In this document: one piece after another, positions 35,830 to 44,798 of the stretch
Layout of the letters: each line of letters begins with the position of its first letter
How positions within the stretch are numbered: the first letter of the stretch is position 1
Origin: Butyrivibrio fibrisolvens
GTDB taxonomy: Bacteria > Bacillota > Clostridia > Lachnospirales > Lachnospiraceae
Reading direction: 5' to 3'
NCBI RefSeq assembly: GCF_037113525.1
Contig: NZ_CP146963.1
Coordinates: 1,116,001-1,180,000 of the forward strand
Length of the DNA: 64,000 bases
Position numbers and translations under genes: made by a program
The notes under the pieces: model-generated
Database searches by the model: none
Seen by the model: only the letters and a program-made list of their open reading frames with translations
Told to the model about the DNA's origin: nothing

Positions 35830-36228
35830 ATGGAATTATATGTAGGCGGCGCCTTTCAGGGCAAAAAAGCATATGTAGATAACGAATATTCAGATAAAAA
35901 TTTAAAGTGGTTTGACGGTAAAGACTGCGTTGAAAAAGACTGTGATTACAGAACGATTGCAGATTTTGAAGCAGTATGTAACTACCACGAAGTTATTAGA
36001 AAAGAGCTTTTGGATGGTGTGACCCCTGAAGATGAATTAAAACGTCTTTTGGACCTGAATAAGGATCTGATCATAGTGTGCGACGAGGTTGGCTGCGGTG
36101 TTATTCCCATTTCCAAAGAAGACAGAATGTACCGCGAAGCTGTAGGAAGATGCATGTGCATAGCAGCTTCCAAAGCTGACAAAGTCACAAGGATCATATG
36201 TGGAATAGGTCAGAAAATAAAAGGCTGA
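35830..36228 (+). CDS. Short CobU-like protein with degenerate P-loop
   Basis: 132 residues related to CobU. The N-terminus MELYVGGAFQGKKAYVD aligns with the CobU P-loop GGARSGKSxYAE type, but the Ser/Thr after GK is Lys, so ordinary nucleotide-phosphate binding is doubtful. The central ATM...RRKxHR segment of CobU is missing; the C-terminal part (IVCDEVGCGVIPISKEDRMYREAVGRCMCIAA ... VTRIICGIGQKIKG) keeps family features. GGAAGGAAGAG precedes ATG 35830. It sits between cobU and cbiB in the same run. It may assist CobU or be a paralogue with another substrate. Confidence 0.75.
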   Translation: MELYVGGAFQGKKAYVDNEYSDKNLKWFDGKDCVEKDCDYRTIADFEAVCNYHEVIRKELLDGVTPEDELKRLLDLNKDLIIVCDEVGCGVIPISKEDRMYREAVGRCMCIAASKADKVTRIICGIGQKIKG

Positions 36229-36298
36229 AGCTTATGGTATCAGTAAGGTATTCGCGAAGCCTTAAATAAACAGATTTTGTAAACAATAGGAATTCTAA

Positions 36299-37408
36299 AT
36301 GGATATATCATCTTTTATACTTCTCAATTCAATATGCATACTAATTGGAATGCTGCTTGACCTTCTGATAGGAGATCCGATCGGCTTTCCACATGTAGTA
36401 ATCATGATCGGTAAGCTTATATCTTTTTTGGAAAAAAGATTGTATAAGAATACAGATAGTGATGAGCAAAAAGAAAAAAGCGGAAGTCTTATTGCCTTCC
36501 TCGTTCCCTCTATAACGATCGTGCTGATCGGAATAATACTTGTTATAGCATTTAAGATTCACCCTGTAGCTTATGTGCTTATCGAAAGCTTTCTTTGCTG
36601 GCAGGCGGTTGCTGCAAGGGACCTTGCATACGAAAGCATGCGTGTCTATAAAGCACTCAAAGGAGAAAAGATAACACTGCCCGATTTTGAAAATGGCGGT
36701 AAGATCACTATAGATGCTGCTTTGGATGATATAAAAGTAGCAGAAGACGATAATGATACAGCAAAAGAAAAAACAGCCAGTCAAAAAAAGCTGGAAAATG
36801 GCAGACGTGCAGTATCACTTATAGTCGGAAGAGATACACAGGCTCTTGACGAAACAGGCGTAACCAAGGCAGCAGTAGAAACAGTTGCCGAGAATACATC
36901 AGATGGAATAATAGCTCCGCTTTTTTATATGTTCATAGGCGGAGGCGCACTTGCAGTAATGTATAAAGCTGTAAATACCCTTGACTCAATGCTTGGATAC
37001 AAAAACGAAAAGTACATGCATTTCGGAAGCGGTTCAGCAATTCAGGATGATTACTGGAATTTTATTCCTTCAAGGCTTTCCGCACTTCTTATATGTGCGG
37101 CAGCTGCCATACTCAAAATGGATCATAAAAATGCCTTCAGGATCTGGAAAAGGGACAGATTTAAGCACGAAAGCCCCAATTCTGCCCAGACAGAAAGCGC
37201 ATGTGCAGGGGCTCTTAACATACAGCTTGCGGGTGATGCCTCATACTTTGGACATATAAAGCATAAAGAAACGATAGGAGATCCTATACGCCCTGTTGAA
37301 AAAGAAGATATTCCACGTGCCTGCAAACTAATGTATGCTTCAACTGTATTGATGATTCTGATTGGATTAATAATTCGATTATTAGTATATATAGTATATA
37401 ATAATTGA
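36299..37408 (+). CDS. cbiB: Adenosylcobinamide-phosphate synthase
   Basis: Membrane enzyme attaching the aminopropanol-phosphate side chain to adenosylcobyrate. Opens with a transmembrane segment and the conserved LLDLLIGDPIGFPHVVIMIGKLI; RRAVSLIVGRDTQ, AAVETVAENTSDGIIAPLFY, VNTLDSMLGY and PNSAQTESACAGALNIQLAG are all family motifs. 369 residues, longer than the usual ~310, because of a hydrophilic insertion around residues 140-165 (Asp/Lys/Thr-rich). Weak ribosome site before ATG 36299. Confidence 0.93.
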   Translation: MDISSFILLNSICILIGMLLDLLIGDPIGFPHVVIMIGKLISFLEKRLYKNTDSDEQKEKSGSLIAFLVPSITIVLIGIILVIAFKIHPVAYVLIESFLCWQAVAARDLAYESMRVYKALKGEKITLPDFENGGKITIDAALDDIKVAEDDNDTAKEKTASQKKLENGRRAVSLIVGRDTQALDETGVTKAAVETVAENTSDGIIAPLFYMFIGGGALAVMYKAVNTLDSMLGYKNEKYMHFGSGSAIQDDYWNFIPSRLSALLICAAAAILKMDHKNAFRIWKRDRFKHESPNSAQTESACAGALNIQLAGDASYFGHIKHKETIGDPIRPVEKEDIPRACKLMYASTVLMILIGLIIRLLVYIVYNN

Positions 37409-37531
37409 TTTTAAACATTATAAGTTAGATATACCTTGTATTCCCGGCTTAGAAATGTATTCACATATTTCTAAAACTATACTAGATACTTCCTTGTATC
37501 TGATTAGTTATTATATGAAATGAGGACATAG

Positions 37532-38641
37532 ATGATTTACGAACATGGTGGAGATATATACAACAATGACATAAAGCTGGATTTCTCAGTAAATCTTAAT
37601 GCATTTGGAATGCCGGACAGTGTCAGAAAAGTTATTACAGATAATCTGGACATAGCTCAAAACTATCCGGATCCTGAATGTACAGATCTTAGAAATGCCA
37701 TAACTGCATGGGAAGAAGCTCGCACTGGTGCAAAGCTCCTTCCCGAGCAGATAATATGCGGTAACGGGGCGTCTGAAGTTATTAACGCTGTGATCCAGGC
37801 TTCATGGCCGCGTACGGCTATTATCCAGTCTCCCGGTTTTTATGGATATGAAAGGTCGCTGGAAGCGGCAGATTGCCGTATCTATAGAGGTGACTGCATG
37901 TCAGTAATGCCCGGAGTCAAGCTTCGAAGTGACAGAGAAGGAATCTATTTTATGCCTACTGAGAAGATGGCAGATCAGATCCAGAATGAAAGACCTGACA
38001 TGGTGATATTGTGTAATCCTTCTAATCCTGTTGGTTCCTGCATTAGAGAAGATATACTAAAAAAAATACTTGTAGCCGCAAGAGAAGTTAAGGCAAGGAT
38101 AATAATAGACGAATGCTTCCTGCCCTTTTGCTCTGACTTTGCAGGAAGAAGTGCTGTAAGGTTTTTGAATGAATTCCCTAATATGATGATCATAAGGGCT
38201 TTTACCAAGCTCTATGCCATGCCCGGTATAAGACTTGGCTACGCCATAAGCGGAGCAAGACTTTGGGGCTCCCAGACCCTTAAACTTCTTCCGGAATGGA
38301 ATGTGGGAACGCTTTCTCAGGCAGCAGGAATCGCAGCTTTGGAAGATGAGGAGTATCTTGAAAAGTCTTTGCCATATATCATGGAGCAGAAAGAAAAGCT
38401 GATGCAGCAGCTCCTTTTCCTTGGTATGGATGTGGTTCCCGGAAAGGCCAATTTCCTCATGTTCAGAAGTTCTCATCAGATTAACCTTAAGGATGCTTTG
38501 CTTGAAGAAGGGATACTAATTAGAGAGTGTAACAATTATCCGGGACTTCCTCATACAGGATTCTACCGCATATGTGTCAGAAGAGAAGAAGACAACCAAA
38601 AACTCCTTGATGCCTTGCAAAAGATCCTGTTCAAGGATTGA
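37532..38641 (+). CDS. cobD: CobD-like L-threonine-phosphate decarboxylase / HisC-type aminotransferase
   Basis: PLP-dependent class I/II enzyme. In this context it most likely makes aminopropanol phosphate, the substrate of the preceding cbiB product. Visible: HGGDIYNNDIKLDFSVNLN start typical of CobD, GNGASEVINAV, CNPSNPVGS, IIDECFLPF with the PLP Asp, RAFTKLYAMPGIRLGY with the PLP Lys, and a C-terminal Arg (YRICVR). HisC activity cannot be excluded by eye, but the N-terminus and location favour CobD. 369 residues; TGAGGA precedes ATG 37532. cobS was not found in the window. Confidence 0.85.
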   Translation: MIYEHGGDIYNNDIKLDFSVNLNAFGMPDSVRKVITDNLDIAQNYPDPECTDLRNAITAWEEARTGAKLLPEQIICGNGASEVINAVIQASWPRTAIIQSPGFYGYERSLEAADCRIYRGDCMSVMPGVKLRSDREGIYFMPTEKMADQIQNERPDMVILCNPSNPVGSCIREDILKKILVAAREVKARIIIDECFLPFCSDFAGRSAVRFLNEFPNMMIIRAFTKLYAMPGIRLGYAISGARLWGSQTLKLLPEWNVGTLSQAAGIAALEDEEYLEKSLPYIMEQKEKLMQQLLFLGMDVVPGKANFLMFRSSHQINLKDALLEEGILIRECNNYPGLPHTGFYRICVRREEDNQKLLDALQKILFKD

Positions 38642-38714
38642 AATTCCTGACTGGGCACGATAAAGTGATAATTTATTCAAAAAGTTCACCTGAAAATATT
38701 TGATTTTTGTTAGA

Positions 38715-38746
38715 GAGTCTACGCTGCAGTCGTAGACTCATTTTTT
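38715..38746 (+). terminator. Terminator of the cobalamin gene run
   Basis: GAGTCTACG (38715-38723) / CGTAGACTC (38731-38739), loop CTGCAGT, then TTTTTT. Confidence 0.88.
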
Positions 38747-39127
38747 GTGTTTTTTAAAAAACGATTTATACGCAATATAAGTTAAATTCAAATGATAAAA
38801 AATGCATAATCGCCAAGATACAGACTATTAGTGGTTTTGAACAATCACGAGCTTCTGAATGTAGCACAAATACTGTTTCTGGGTGTCACTTGTTTTATTT
38901 TTTATGACAAATTAGCTATATTTCGAGCAATGTCATTTGATTTTTGCAGCAATTATGCTATATTTAAAATGTGATTGTTACTTATAGGATTTTGTGATTA
39001 AAATCTGAAGGGAATACCCACTAAACAAAAAAATAAAAGACCCTGGCGCAGGGAAAATTGAATTTCTGAATAGAAGTTCTTATTTGTGTTACGGTTTTTT
39101 AAGAAAAAGGGTACGGAGGGGAATTGT
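38747..39127 (+). promoter_or_regulatory. AT-rich gap with candidate promoter and leader of the surface protein
   Basis: No gene seen. TTGATT (38937-38942) and TATATT (38959-38964) with a 16-base spacer form a promoter candidate, leaving a leader of about 155 bases. The leader has a small hairpin CCCTG-GCG-CAGGG (39041-39053). It does not match a riboswitch consensus known to me, including cyclic di-GMP types. The leader ends in GGAGGGG just before the start codon. Confidence 0.45.
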
Positions 39128-41779
39128 ATGAAAAGTCGACTCGTAAAACATTTATGCTCAGGTGCAATAGCGGCTACTGTTCTTTTCCAGATAATGGGAA
39201 GAACCGGGATTACCACTTATGCAGAGATGGGAGAAGATCAGCAGGTTGCTGAAGCCATTGATGAAAATGGAGAAAATGATACGGATAGCGACAACAATGG
39301 TGATGACATTGCGAGTAATGACGAACATGGTAATGACAACTTGGGGGATGACAACAATGGCAACGAAGAAGGCAATGATGAAAACAATGATACCGACGAT
39401 GGCGGTATAGATGAAGGCGAAACTGATGACGCAGATATTTCTGAAACAGAAGATGATACTGACGTTGAAGATGAGCTTGATACTGAAGAAACAGATGATG
39501 AAGAAAATGTAACTGATCCTTCGGAAGATGACGCTGAAGAATCAGAAGCAGATACAATTACGATCTTCTATATGGCCGGTGAAGGCGGAACGCTTGAAAA
39601 CCTTCCTGCCGGAGAGAATGTATTAACAGAAGTAGTAATTTTACCTGAAGATGAAGAATTAGCTGCTGATGAGCAGGCAGACGAAGAGTCTCTTTCTGGT
39701 GATGATACTCAGGAAGATGAAGCACAGCCTGAAGAATCTGTAGACGAAGATGTTGATATAGTTGGAGCAACAGCAGCTTCTTTAGAAGATTATGAGTTCG
39801 TTAACTGGACTCTTGAACTTGATGACAGCATTGTATCTACAAGCGAGACACTACTGCCTTCTATTGAAGATTTAAAGGCCCTTCCTGAAGGAACAGAGCA
39901 GGTGACATTTGTCGCAAATTTTGAAGAGGCAGAATCTGAATATAAGGCTGCTGAGTTTATACCAACAGTTCACATGTCACTGGCAGGAAGAGAACTTGTA
40001 AGTGGAGAGTTTGAGTTCCTCATGGTTGCTACAGATATCGATGGCAACGAATTGGCTGGCGGATATTCTAAGAAAGCTTATAACGATGCATCAGGAAATG
40101 TAGAATTCCCTGTTATTTCCTACGATGAGCCAGGAACATATTATTACAGGATCACACAGATCAATGATGGCAAGGCAGGAGTAACATATGACAGCACATA
40201 TTATTCTTTGAGAGTATATGTAAGTATGGATTCAGAAGATGAAACTGTTTTAAAAGCTAACGCAGCATATTTTAAAAATTCAAATGCTGTTCCGATCAGT
40301 GTAAGAATGTATGACTATGATGAAACACCTATCAATGATGGTCATTCTCTTAAATTCTCTGATGGTGGTAATAAAAAATTCAAGCCATTCAACTATTATG
40401 TTGGAAAACAGAAGGGTGTTTACCAGGGAATAGTTGCAACAACTCTTGGAGAAGATGGATATCCATATCTTAATTCATCTACTACAAGTAGCAGCGAAAG
40501 CCTTTCATATCTTTTCAATGCTAATACAAATGGTGTTGTAAGCTCTAATGAAAATGCAGTTCTGTATCATGCAGACGGTAACGGAACATATTTATATTCA
40601 AGCAACAGCTTCTATCCATTTGGTGCAAAGGATTATCTGTTTGGCGTAATGACACAGACAGCATTTACGATCCCTGAAGATGGTATTGCTAATGGCAAGG
40701 ATATGACATATACATTCTCGGGCGATGATGATGTATGGGTATATGTTGATGGTAAGCTTGTAATCGACCTTGGTGGTATCCATGATGCTTATGGAGCTCA
40801 GGTTAACTTCAATACAGGAGCTATAACATATTTCAATCCATCAGCAGGCGGCGATGCTCCTTCCAATTCATACATCAGTAACCTTAGCGAAGTATTCCCG
40901 GGTGGCTGGAAAGATGGAAAGATTCACGAGATCAAGATCTTCTACTTTGAGCGTGGTAAGTATCTTTCAAATTACACATCAGTATTTAATTTTGATCTTG
41001 TAGCTATTTTCGCTAACACATATGTAGAAACTCAAAAAGAGATAGTTCCTGTAAAGACAACTATCACAGGAGATAAGAAACTTACAGGTCGCGATCTTGC
41101 AGAAGGCGAGTTTACATTCCTTCTTTACGAAACAGGTTCTGACTTTGTAGTATCAGATACAGATGCTCCTTTATATACTGCAGTTAATAAGGCAGATGGA
41201 AGCTTTGCATTTGATGAGATCGAATACAAAGAAGCAGGCGATCATTATTATGTGGTTAAAGAACAGATCCCTGAAGGGGCTGTTTTAAATGAAGATGGAT
41301 CCTACACTTATAATGATGTGACTTACGATGCATCACAGATAAATGTTACTGTAACAGTTACAGCCAATACAGATGGAGAGCTTTCACTTCAGATGACAAC
41401 ATCTTCAGCTGTTGCGTTTACTAATACATACAAGACTCCTGACGTACCTGTTACACCACCTTCAGATCCTCCTGTAACACCTGAGGATCCTCAGACTCCA
41501 TCTACACCATCAACTCCATCAGAAACACCTTCTCAGACACCTACCCAGGTTGGCGCACCTCCTATTGCTATGACTGATGAAGGAACTGAAGTGGAAGAGC
41601 CTGAAGTACTTGGTGAGACACGTCTGGCTGTAACAGATGAAAGCAGTGTTCTTGGCGAGTCAAGAAATCATAATACAGGTGATGATTTTAATATAACAAA
41701 GAATATTATCATCATCTTAGCTGCATCAGCTGCAATCAGCTTACTGGTATTTGTAAGCAAAAAGCGCCGTGCAAACTAA
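39128..41779 (+). CDS. Large surface protein: acidic stalk, fibro-slime domain, Spy0128-like pilin repeats
   Basis: 883 residues. Signal peptide to ~residue 33 (cleavage near TYAEM). Residues ~35-150 are extremely Asp/Glu/Asn-rich. Two Spy0128-type pilin domains are seen, one at ~275-375 (FIPTVHMSLAGRELVSGEFEF ... YYYRITQINDGKAGVTYD) and one at ~660-780 (TITGDKKLTGRDLAEGEFTFLLYE ... YYVVKEQIP). Between them is a PA14/fibro-slime-like domain with FSGDDDVWVYVDGKLVIDLGG. A Pro/Thr linker follows, then a C-terminal hydrophobic helix and KKRRAN tail as in sortase substrates, but no LPxTG; the nearest match is NTGDD. ATG 39128 follows GGAGGGG; an in-frame start at 39086 is rejected. Confidence 0.85.
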   Translation: MKSRLVKHLCSGAIAATVLFQIMGRTGITTYAEMGEDQQVAEAIDENGENDTDSDNNGDDIASNDEHGNDNLGDDNNGNEEGNDENNDTDDGGIDEGETDDADISETEDDTDVEDELDTEETDDEENVTDPSEDDAEESEADTITIFYMAGEGGTLENLPAGENVLTEVVILPEDEELAADEQADEESLSGDDTQEDEAQPEESVDEDVDIVGATAASLEDYEFVNWTLELDDSIVSTSETLLPSIEDLKALPEGTEQVTFVANFEEAESEYKAAEFIPTVHMSLAGRELVSGEFEFLMVATDIDGNELAGGYSKKAYNDASGNVEFPVISYDEPGTYYYRITQINDGKAGVTYDSTYYSLRVYVSMDSEDETVLKANAAYFKNSNAVPISVRMYDYDETPINDGHSLKFSDGGNKKFKPFNYYVGKQKGVYQGIVATTLGEDGYPYLNSSTTSSSESLSYLFNANTNGVVSSNENAVLYHADGNGTYLYSSNSFYPFGAKDYLFGVMTQTAFTIPEDGIANGKDMTYTFSGDDDVWVYVDGKLVIDLGGIHDAYGAQVNFNTGAITYFNPSAGGDAPSNSYISNLSEVFPGGWKDGKIHEIKIFYFERGKYLSNYTSVFNFDLVAIFANTYVETQKEIVPVKTTITGDKKLTGRDLAEGEFTFLLYETGSDFVVSDTDAPLYTAVNKADGSFAFDEIEYKEAGDHYYVVKEQIPEGAVLNEDGSYTYNDVTYDASQINVTVTVTANTDGELSLQMTTSSAVAFTNTYKTPDVPVTPPSDPPVTPEDPQTPSTPSTPSETPSQTPTQVGAPPIAMTDEGTEVEEPEVLGETRLAVTDESSVLGESRNHNTGDDFNITKNIIIILAASAAISLLVFVSKKRRAN

Positions 41780-41867
41780 CAAAAACGGCACTTGATCAAA
41801 AACATATAAATAAAACAAAGAATATATAACATAAAAGTGTTATATCAAAAGAAAATAGTATAAAAAT

Positions 41868-41930
41868 AACGCCTATCTTAAAGCTGGTACAGACTTGATC
41901 TGATCACAGCATGCAAGATAGGCGTTTTTT
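41868..41930. terminator. Strong hairpin terminator
   Basis: AACGCCTATCTT (41868-41879) pairs perfectly with AAGATAGGCGTT (41915-41926), followed by TTTT. It lies 89 bases after the surface-protein stop. A second palindrome without T-run, AAATCTAT / ATAGATTT, is at 41955-41973. Confidence 0.82.
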
Positions 41931-42005
41931 ATCTATATCATAAGTATGATTCGCAAATCTATTATATAGATTTCTTATATATCTTTTTTATAGATAATCT
42001 AAATC

Positions 42006-42254
42006 TTATGGAATAAGCCTCTTTAGTATCTCTCCATAATTATCCGCTTCATGTGGGAAGGTACAGTCTATACAGCTTTTTATTGTTTTATCTCCCTTTT
42101 CAATATACTTTGGATTCCCAGGACATTCATCTTTAAAATATAAAGGACAATAGCAAAAGAGGCAGTTGATATGCTCTAAACCCTTGTGACAAGGATAATA
42201 TTTGCAGTCTCTGTTTTCAAAATACTTAAAGGAATTCTCCATTTGATCCTCCAT
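42006..42254 (-). CDS. Cysteine-rich small domain protein
   Basis: 82 residues with ten cysteines in a pattern typical of the Cys-rich small domain family (Pfam PF04071): CKYYPCHKG, INCLFCYCPLY, DECPG, SCIDCTFPH. Probably a zinc- or metal-binding protein; function unknown. Relatives often occur near cobalamin genes, and a cobalamin run lies 3.4 kb away here. Two in-frame starts are each preceded by a good ribosome site: ATG 42254 (GGGAG) and ATG 42242 (GGAGG). The second start (MENSFKYFENRDC) resembles the family start. Confidence 0.85.
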   Translation of the reverse strand: MEDQMENSFKYFENRDCKYYPCHKGLEHINCLFCYCPLYFKDECPGNPKYIEKGDKTIKSCIDCTFPHEADNYGEILKRLIP

Positions 42255-42529
42255 TTTGACTCCCTATTCATACAAAAAATATACATTATAATCTGAAAAG
42301 GCGCGTAAATACTTGCTTTCTTCAATTATAGCACAGTGTTTTGGACTATGGTTTATAAGACAAAAAAGTACATTTTTTGCATTTCGTCGTATAAAAAATG
42401 CTTTTTGTCGGATTATGAAACTAATTTTTGTGCAAGTGATAATGTAATATATGTCAGGAGGACATAAGCCACTGACAAACACTAACAACGAACTTTAAAT
42501 TGCAAATAAGAATATGAGAGGAAAAGACA

Positions 42530-43738
42530 ATGAGAAGAAAAATCGCAACTATGTTAATAGCAGGAACATGTACAGCATCAATGGTATTTGGATGCTTGGG
42601 AACAACTTCATTTGCTAAAGGTGGTTCCTCAAATAATAATTCACAGTCATCCAAAGACGATCAGAAGGACAATTCAAAGAAAAAGAAAAAAGACGATCAG
42701 GATGACAATTCAAAAAACAAATCTAAAAAGGATTATGGCGATGCAGAAGATGTTCTGGATGATGCACTTGATACAATATACGATTCATCTTGTATCGGTC
42801 TTTCAGGATCTTGCACAGTAACATATGAGAGTGGAGATGAAGCAGTACTTCCATCATACATCCTTGCATCTGATAATATCTACATGGAGATCCTTACATA
42901 CGAAGATGATATTGATGAAGCAGCATACCTTATAGTTACATATCCTGAAAAGAAGAGCTGGACACAGTACGTTATTCCTGCTGGAGGATCCAAAGATGAT
43001 ATTCAGGTAGATACATATGATTTTGGAGATCTTGAAGAGTCAGGTTATTCAATCGCAATTGGAACCCTTACATATTATTCATCTGCTGAGTGGGAAAAGG
43101 GTAACGAAGGAAAAACAATCGAAGCTGAAATGGAAGATTATGATGCAAGCTATACAGCTGACATTGATAAGAATTCCCGAATAGAGAGATTTGAGACATC
43201 TTTCGGAAGCGAATATGAGATGTACTATGATGATGAGATCTCATTTATGACTAACGAGTTCGTTGAACTTCTTTCTGAGATGGAGCCAGATGAAGAAGGT
43301 TATATTGAATCATTCAGAGAAGGAATCGAAGATGATGATACAACTTCTTCAAATAGCGCAGATGTAGATGTTGATGCTGAAGTTCTTGATTATTATATTG
43401 ATAAGCCTATCTACTGGTTTGATGATGTAATCAACATGCTTGATGAGGATGATTGGAGCTATGAGTCAGCTTATGAAGCACTTGAAACACTTGATGATGC
43501 TATAGACAATGAACTTAGCTACTTTGATAGTGATGCACTTGGAAAATTCTCTACAGGTTATGATGACAATTGCTATACAAAGGTAAAGAAGGGTAAGACA
43601 TCATCTTACATTCTCCTCTTCTATGTACCTGAAGCAGATTGCTACGCACAGGTTGAAGTATATGTAAAGAATACTTCTAAGAGCGAACAGTATGCAGTTG
43701 ACTGCACAATCACAGGATATTCTATCTGTGAAGAATAA
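42530..43738 (+). CDS. Secreted acidic protein of unknown function
   Basis: 402 residues. Signal peptide ending near SFAKG, then a highly charged Ser/Asn/Lys/Asp linker (~residues 30-70), then an acidic body rich in Asp, Glu and Tyr with no recognised domain. The C-terminal ~130 residues look compact (DVINMLDEDDWSYESAYEALETLDDAI ... CYAQVEVYVKNTSKSEQYAVDCTITGYSI) and may form a beta-rich unit. AGAGGA precedes ATG 42530. Followed by a terminator. Upstream 42255-42529 is an AT-rich divergent gap in which no gene is seen. Confidence 0.75.
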   Translation: MRRKIATMLIAGTCTASMVFGCLGTTSFAKGGSSNNNSQSSKDDQKDNSKKKKKDDQDDNSKNKSKKDYGDAEDVLDDALDTIYDSSCIGLSGSCTVTYESGDEAVLPSYILASDNIYMEILTYEDDIDEAAYLIVTYPEKKSWTQYVIPAGGSKDDIQVDTYDFGDLEESGYSIAIGTLTYYSSAEWEKGNEGKTIEAEMEDYDASYTADIDKNSRIERFETSFGSEYEMYYDDEISFMTNEFVELLSEMEPDEEGYIESFREGIEDDDTTSSNSADVDVDAEVLDYYIDKPIYWFDDVINMLDEDDWSYESAYEALETLDDAIDNELSYFDSDALGKFSTGYDDNCYTKVKKGKTSSYILLFYVPEADCYAQVEVYVKNTSKSEQYAVDCTITGYSICEE

Positions 43739-43816
43739 TTGATAAGGTATTATGTGGCTGATGTAAACTACTTAAAGATTTCTCTAACGTATTTCAAATA
43801 AAAATAAGCATTTTTA

Positions 43817-43850
43817 AAGGGGACTGTCCTTGTGGACAGTCCCCTTCTTT
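43817..43850. terminator. Strong bidirectional terminator
   Basis: AAGGGGACTGTCC (43817-43829) / GGACAGTCCCCTT (43834-43846), perfect 13-base stem, loop TTGT, T-rich on the right and A-rich on the left. Lies between convergent genes. Confidence 0.92.
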
Positions 43851-43882
43851 AAAGTTCAAAAATAAACTTAATTATTTTAGGA

Positions 43883-44509
43883 TTAGTCTTCGTCACGAAC
43901 GAATACAACTTCAAGATCCTCATCTAAACCTAAATCGCTACCAGCAAGAGTACCTGTAAGGTTGCCATCTTCATAAGTAAGAGGCCATCCTTCACCTTCC
44001 TCACCGTCTTCGTCAACGATTTCTACACCTTTAAGTGTAACAACATCACCATCGATTTCGTACTCACCGCTCTCATCTTCTTCAAGCGCTTCCATATCGA
44101 ATTCCTGCACCATCTCATCAATGAATGTATCTTTATCTGAGTATCCCATTACTTCCCAAATTGAAGTAAATCCAGCTTCCTGAAGATCTTCCTCATTAGT
44201 TTCTAATACTTCATAAAGATAATCTTCGATGTTGTCACTCATGAAAGTTCTGAAGTTTTCTTCTGTAGCCTTAGAATCAACTGTAAGGCTGTACTCGCCT
44301 TCTGAAAGCTCAAGCTGGTAAGGCATTGTGAAAGAACCTTTCCATTCGTAGTCGCTTGATCCAACTTCATCTTCAAAACTAGCTATAAAGTAGTCTGTGA
44401 AGTCAAGTTCAGCAGTATAGTTACCATCGAAGTTCTTTTTGCTACAACCAACAAGTGAAAGAATCATAGTTGTAGCGAGCACGATTGCTCCTAATTTCTT
44501 CTTCATCAT
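43883..44509 (-). CDS. Lipoprotein of unknown function
   Basis: 208 residues. Lipobox LVGCSKK (Cys near residue 22) after a typical signal. The mature part is strongly acidic and begins FDGNYTAELDFTDYF, and ends with a GDVVTLKGVEIVDEDGE ... GNLTGTLAGSDLGLDEDLEVVFVR stretch reminiscent of lipocalin-like or DUF-type lipoproteins that measure model curves of beta strands; no family is claimed. GGAGG lies 10 bases before ATG 44509; the next codon is also ATG (44506). Stands alone. Confidence 0.78.
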   Translation of the reverse strand: MMKKKLGAIVLATTMILSLVGCSKKNFDGNYTAELDFTDYFIASFEDEVGSSDYEWKGSFTMPYQLELSEGEYSLTVDSKATEENFRTFMSDNIEDYLYEVLETNEEDLQEAGFTSIWEVMGYSDKDTFIDEMVQEFDMEALEEDESGEYEIDGDVVTLKGVEIVDEDGEEGEGWPLTYEDGNLTGTLAGSDLGLDEDLEVVFVRDED

Positions 44510-44798
44510 AATATTTTTTCCTCCTAATAGTGTTTCTAATTAAATAGATTAATTAAACACAGCTATTAATTTTTATCATGTTCCAGAACAAAAAGCAACA
44601 CATTCGGTAATGATTATAACGAAAAAATGTCAAAATTATGAAAAAAACTGAAAATATCAACCTTGACACCACAGCTTCAATTTGTTAAAACATATACTGT
44701 TGTAAACTCCACTAAATGCTAAATTTGCGATAAATGTCATGATTGTGAAGCAGACATTTATCGTTTTTTGTATGTCTAAGGGAAAAGAGGATAAAGTG

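Noticed and set aside
38965..39127. Cyclic di-GMP riboswitch in the surface-protein leader
   Set aside because: A long leader and two GGEDF-type proteins nearby made it tempting, but no class I or II consensus core could be matched.
39210..39770. His/Leu/Gln-rich frames opposite the acidic stalk of the surface protein
   Set aside because: Composition is the complement of Asp/Glu/Asn codons; artefacts of low complexity.
43883..44509. Assigning the acidic lipoprotein to a named family
   Set aside because: Only the lipobox and general acidity are clear; domain similarity was too weak to claim.
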